A DNA stretch of 64,000 bases from Mesobacterium_A sp034670065 (GTDB taxonomy: Bacteria > Pseudomonadota > Alphaproteobacteria > Rhodobacterales > Rhodobacteraceae): positions 558,001 to 622,000 of the forward strand of contig JAXMOG010000001.1 in the NCBI GenBank assembly GCA_034670065.1, given 5' to 3'. Position numbers and translations under genes: made by a program. Below, in pieces: positions 61,791-64,000 of this stretch (position 1 is its first letter; each line of letters opens with the position of its first letter). The notes under the pieces are model-generated. The model was not told the origin of the DNA. It saw nothing but the letters and a program-made list of their open reading frames with translations, and ran no database searches.

Positions 61791-62288
61791 ATGCCCGACA
61801 GCATCGATTACGGAAAACTTATGCACAAAGCCATGCGTGGCTTGATATTGGACGTTCTGACCGACGTGCAGGAAAACGGCCTGCCTGGGGAACACCATTT
61901 CTTTATTAATTTCGACACGTCTCACCCTGATGTGCAAATCGCGGATTGGCTGTCTGACCGCTATCCCGGCGATATGACAGTTGTCATGCAACATTGGTTT
62001 CAGGACTTGGTCGTGGCCGAGGACGGCTTTGCCGTGACCTTGAATTTTGGCGACTCGCCCGAACGGTTGTTCATCCCATATGACGCCATCAAAACCTTCG
62101 TTGATCCGTCGGTCGAATTCGGCCTACGGTTCGAAGGCAATGAGGACGAGGACGAACCACTGCCCGGACCGCATGATGTGGCTCCGCTGCGCGATTTGTC
62201 CAAGGCGGAACCCGAAGACGACGCGGCCAAAAAAGACGATACGCCAAAGGATGCGGATATCGTCAGCTTGGACAGTTTCCGCAAGTAA
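61791..62288 (+). CDS. sspB: SspB-family ClpXP adaptor protein
   Basis: A 165-residue adaptor of the alphaproteobacterial SspB type, which binds ssrA-tagged proteins and delivers them to the ClpXP protease. The folded domain (1-110) has the family segments HFFINFDTSHPDVQIADWLSDRYP, MTVVMQHWF and DGFAVTLNFGDSPERLFIPYDAIKTFVDPSVEFGLRF. An acidic linker follows (about 112-150), and the C-terminus IVSLDSFRK is the ClpX-docking tail. It lies about 1 kb from the ssrA gene that encodes the tag it should recognise. A terminator and fumC follow. Confidence 0.93.
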   Translation: MPDSIDYGKLMHKAMRGLILDVLTDVQENGLPGEHHFFINFDTSHPDVQIADWLSDRYPGDMTVVMQHWFQDLVVAEDGFAVTLNFGDSPERLFIPYDAIKTFVDPSVEFGLRFEGNEDEDEPLPGPHDVAPLRDLSKAEPEDDAAKKDDTPKDADIVSLDSFRK

Positions 62289-62322
62289 CTGTCTGACACC
62301 GCAGTACTGTCATTTATCGACC

Positions 62323-62354
62323 AAGCGCAGCTTTCATTCGGGGCTGCGCTTTTT
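62323..62354 (+). terminator. Rho-independent terminator after sspB
   Basis: A 9-bp stem (AAGCGCAGC at 62323-62331 and GCTGCGCTT at 62343-62351) with an 11-base loop runs into TTTTT. It starts 34 bases after the sspB stop and separates it from fumC. Confidence 0.85.
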
Positions 62355-62586
62355 GCGTTTATGCCCACAGACAAGCGTTGCCAACGCCAACCAACTGCAT
62401 GGCGCTGCCCCTAAAAAAAACGCCATGAACAGCCCCAAGGCACCACAAGCGGGTAAATTTTGTAACTTTCCTGCGGCAAAGCTTCCATTTCGGAATGATA
62501 GCGTCCAACAACGGTCGTGCCGCAATTGCAATGCGAGCGGGCGTTCTCTATCACCGCGCCGAGATTATTCCAGGGAGGCTACCCTT

Positions 62587-63981
62587 ATGACCAACACCCG
62601 CACCGAGACCGACAGCTTCGGCCCGCTTGAGGTTCCTGCAGACAAATACTGGGGCGCGCAGACGCAGCGCTCGATCATCAATTTCCCGATTGGATGGGAA
62701 AAGCAGCCTGTGCCGATCATCCGCGCGTTGGGTGTGGTCAAGAAAGCCTGCGCCATGGCCAACAAGGACATGGGCACAATTGAACCAGAACTGGCCGATG
62801 CGATCATCGCCGCCGCTGGTGAAGTGATCGAAGGCAAATTCGACGACAACTTCCCCCTGGTTGTTTGGCAGACCGGGTCCGGCACACAGTCAAACATGAA
62901 CGCCAACGAAGTCATCAGCAACCGCGCCATTGAAATTCTGGGCGGCGAGATGGGATCGAAAAAACCGGTTCACCCGAACGACCATTGCAACATGGGCCAG
63001 TCGTCAAACGACACGTTCCCCACCGCCATGCATGTGGGAATCGCCATGCAAGCGCGCGATGTTCTGTTGCCAGGCCTGCGCAAATTGCACGCGGCACTGA
63101 CCGCAAAATCCGAAGAATTCAAAGACATCATCAAAATCGGCCGGACGCATACCCAAGACGCAACTCCGCTGACACTGGGTCAGGAATTTGGTGGGTATGC
63201 CCATCAGGTGTCCAAGGGCATTCAGCGCGTCGAAGCGTGTCTGGGCGACATCTATGAACTGGCACAGGGTGGCACCGCTGTCGGCACCGGCTTGAATACC
63301 AAAGTTGGATGGGCCGAAGCCGTTGCGGCGAACATGGCGCAGATCACAGACCTGCCCTTTGTCACCGCCCCCAACAAGTTTGAAGCCTTGGCGGCCCATG
63401 ACGCGATGGTCATGTTCTCGGGCGCACTGAAAACCGTGGCGGCAAGCCTGTTCAAAATCGCCAATGACATGCGGTTGTTGGGCTCTGGCCCCCGTTCCGG
63501 CCTTGGCGAATTGATCCTGCCGGAGAATGAGCCGGGTTCGTCCATCATGCCAGGCAAGGTCAACCCGACCCAAGCCGAAGCGCTGACCATGGTTTGCGCT
63601 CATGTCATGGGCAATGACGCGGCCGTTGGCATGGCGGGCAGCCAAGGGCATTTCGAACTGAACGTCTATAACCCGATGATGTCCTACAACGTATTGCAGT
63701 CCATGCAGCTGCTGGGGGACTCAGCCAGCGCGTTTACCGACAACATGGTTGTGGGCACACAGGCCAATATCCCTCGCATCGAAAAGCTGATGAAGGAATC
63801 GCTGATGCTGGTTACGGCACTGGCCCCGACCATCGGCTATGACAACGCCACAAAGGTTGCCAAGACCGCGCATAAGAACGGCACCACCTTGAAGGAAGAG
63901 GCAATTGCCTTGGGCTTTGTGGACGAAGAAACCTTTGATCGTATCGTACGCCCTGAAGACATGATCGGCCCCAAAAGCTGA
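62587..63981 (+). CDS. fumC: Class II fumarate hydratase FumC
   Basis: A 464-residue iron-free fumarase of the TCA cycle, converting fumarate to malate. It starts TETDSFGPLEVPADKYWGAQTQRS and has VWQTGSGTQSNMNANEVISNRA, HPNDHCNMGQSSNDTFPTAMH, KIGRTHTQDATPLTLGQEF and the superfamily signature GSSIMPGKVNP at about 317. Other members of the fold act on aspartate or argininosuccinate; the segments listed separate it. The ATG at 62587 has a GGGAGG site; a longer frame from 62047 runs through sspB in another frame and is not real. It has its own promoter after the sspB terminator. Confidence 0.97.
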   Translation: MTNTRTETDSFGPLEVPADKYWGAQTQRSIINFPIGWEKQPVPIIRALGVVKKACAMANKDMGTIEPELADAIIAAAGEVIEGKFDDNFPLVVWQTGSGTQSNMNANEVISNRAIEILGGEMGSKKPVHPNDHCNMGQSSNDTFPTAMHVGIAMQARDVLLPGLRKLHAALTAKSEEFKDIIKIGRTHTQDATPLTLGQEFGGYAHQVSKGIQRVEACLGDIYELAQGGTAVGTGLNTKVGWAEAVAANMAQITDLPFVTAPNKFEALAAHDAMVMFSGALKTVAASLFKIANDMRLLGSGPRSGLGELILPENEPGSSIMPGKVNPTQAEALTMVCAHVMGNDAAVGMAGSQGHFELNVYNPMMSYNVLQSMQLLGDSASAFTDNMVVGTQANIPRIEKLMKESLMLVTALAPTIGYDNATKVAKTAHKNGTTLKEEAIALGFVDEETFDRIVRPEDMIGPKS

Positions 63982-64000
63982 TCCTTGGTTGGGTGGGCGA

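Noticed and set aside
1..64000. CRISPR array, prophage, insertion sequence or integrative island
   Set aside because: No regularly spaced repeats with unique spacers and no transposase, integrase or phage structural genes. The ssrA gene, a common island target, has no integrase beside it.

Overview
The window looks like a chromosomal stretch of a marine alphaproteobacterium of the Rhodobacteraceae (Roseobacter group). The reasons are a circularly permuted two-piece tmRNA, several protein families largely confined to this group (DUF2484, DUF6476, TrgA, DUF1194, DUF3422, alpha-type SspB), moderately GC-rich sequence, TRAP transporters and RTX proteins carrying DUF4214. I see no phage, insertion sequence or CRISPR array. 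Taxonomy is inferred from gene content only.

Layout. 1-3.5 kb: the end of a DUF4386 membrane protein, a 23S rRNA pseudouridine synthase, DUF6476, hisF-hisE and a small P-loop kinase. 3.6-7.8 kb: an unaccompanied form II CoxL-type molybdenum hydroxylase subunit, a DUF2235 hydrolase, a possible small RNA with a terminator, and a CoA-binding protein. 7.7-13.7 kb (minus strand): ftsW-murG-murC, then an amino-acid permease and two DUF2484 proteins where murB and the rest of the division cluster might be expected. 13.8-20.3 kb: a DegT aminotransferase and a HAD phosphatase, divergent from glmU-glmS, an FMN-binding oxidase-like protein and an AlkD-like DNA repair protein. 20.4-23.4 kb: a lipoprotein, moaA, a glycosyltransferase-like protein and a DUF2934 protein with a histone-H1-like tail. 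23.4-29.8 kb (minus): a peptide ABC importer (receptor and two permeases, no ATPase) with an FAD amino-acid oxidase-like protein and an M20 amidohydrolase. 30-34.7 kb: a YeeE/YedE sulfur transporter, DUF3422, a VOC protein and glycerate 2-kinase.

34.7-43.2 kb (minus): a tightly packed set, photolyase-cfa-trgA-trgB-cysK-mscS-alaX, that combines DNA, membrane, tellurite/cysteine, osmotic and translation-quality functions. 43.4-48.3 kb: an apparent sugar-acid locus with a D-apionate-lactonase-like protein, a LysR regulator, an SDR dehydrogenase and an FAH-family diketo-acid hydrolase. 48.3-49.2 kb has no convincing gene. 49.2-55.6 kb: a DinB-family protein, a solitary ectoine synthase (ectC), a DUF4345 protein, a complete TRAP transporter (dctPQM) and a convergent creatinase. 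55.9-60.3 kb: two paralogous RTX/DUF4214 proteins. 60.4-64 kb: the permuted tmRNA gene ssrA, a DUF1194 VWA protein, the ssrA-tag adaptor sspB and fumC.

The most unusual signal outside genes is a short repeat found four times, always just after a gene and in the same orientation as it. It has a conserved box (TTCTGTTTGAAAATACCTC) followed by a hairpin whose tip is invariably GC-AGC-GC. The stem sequence changes with compensating bases, so a folded RNA or DNA structure seems to be what is conserved.
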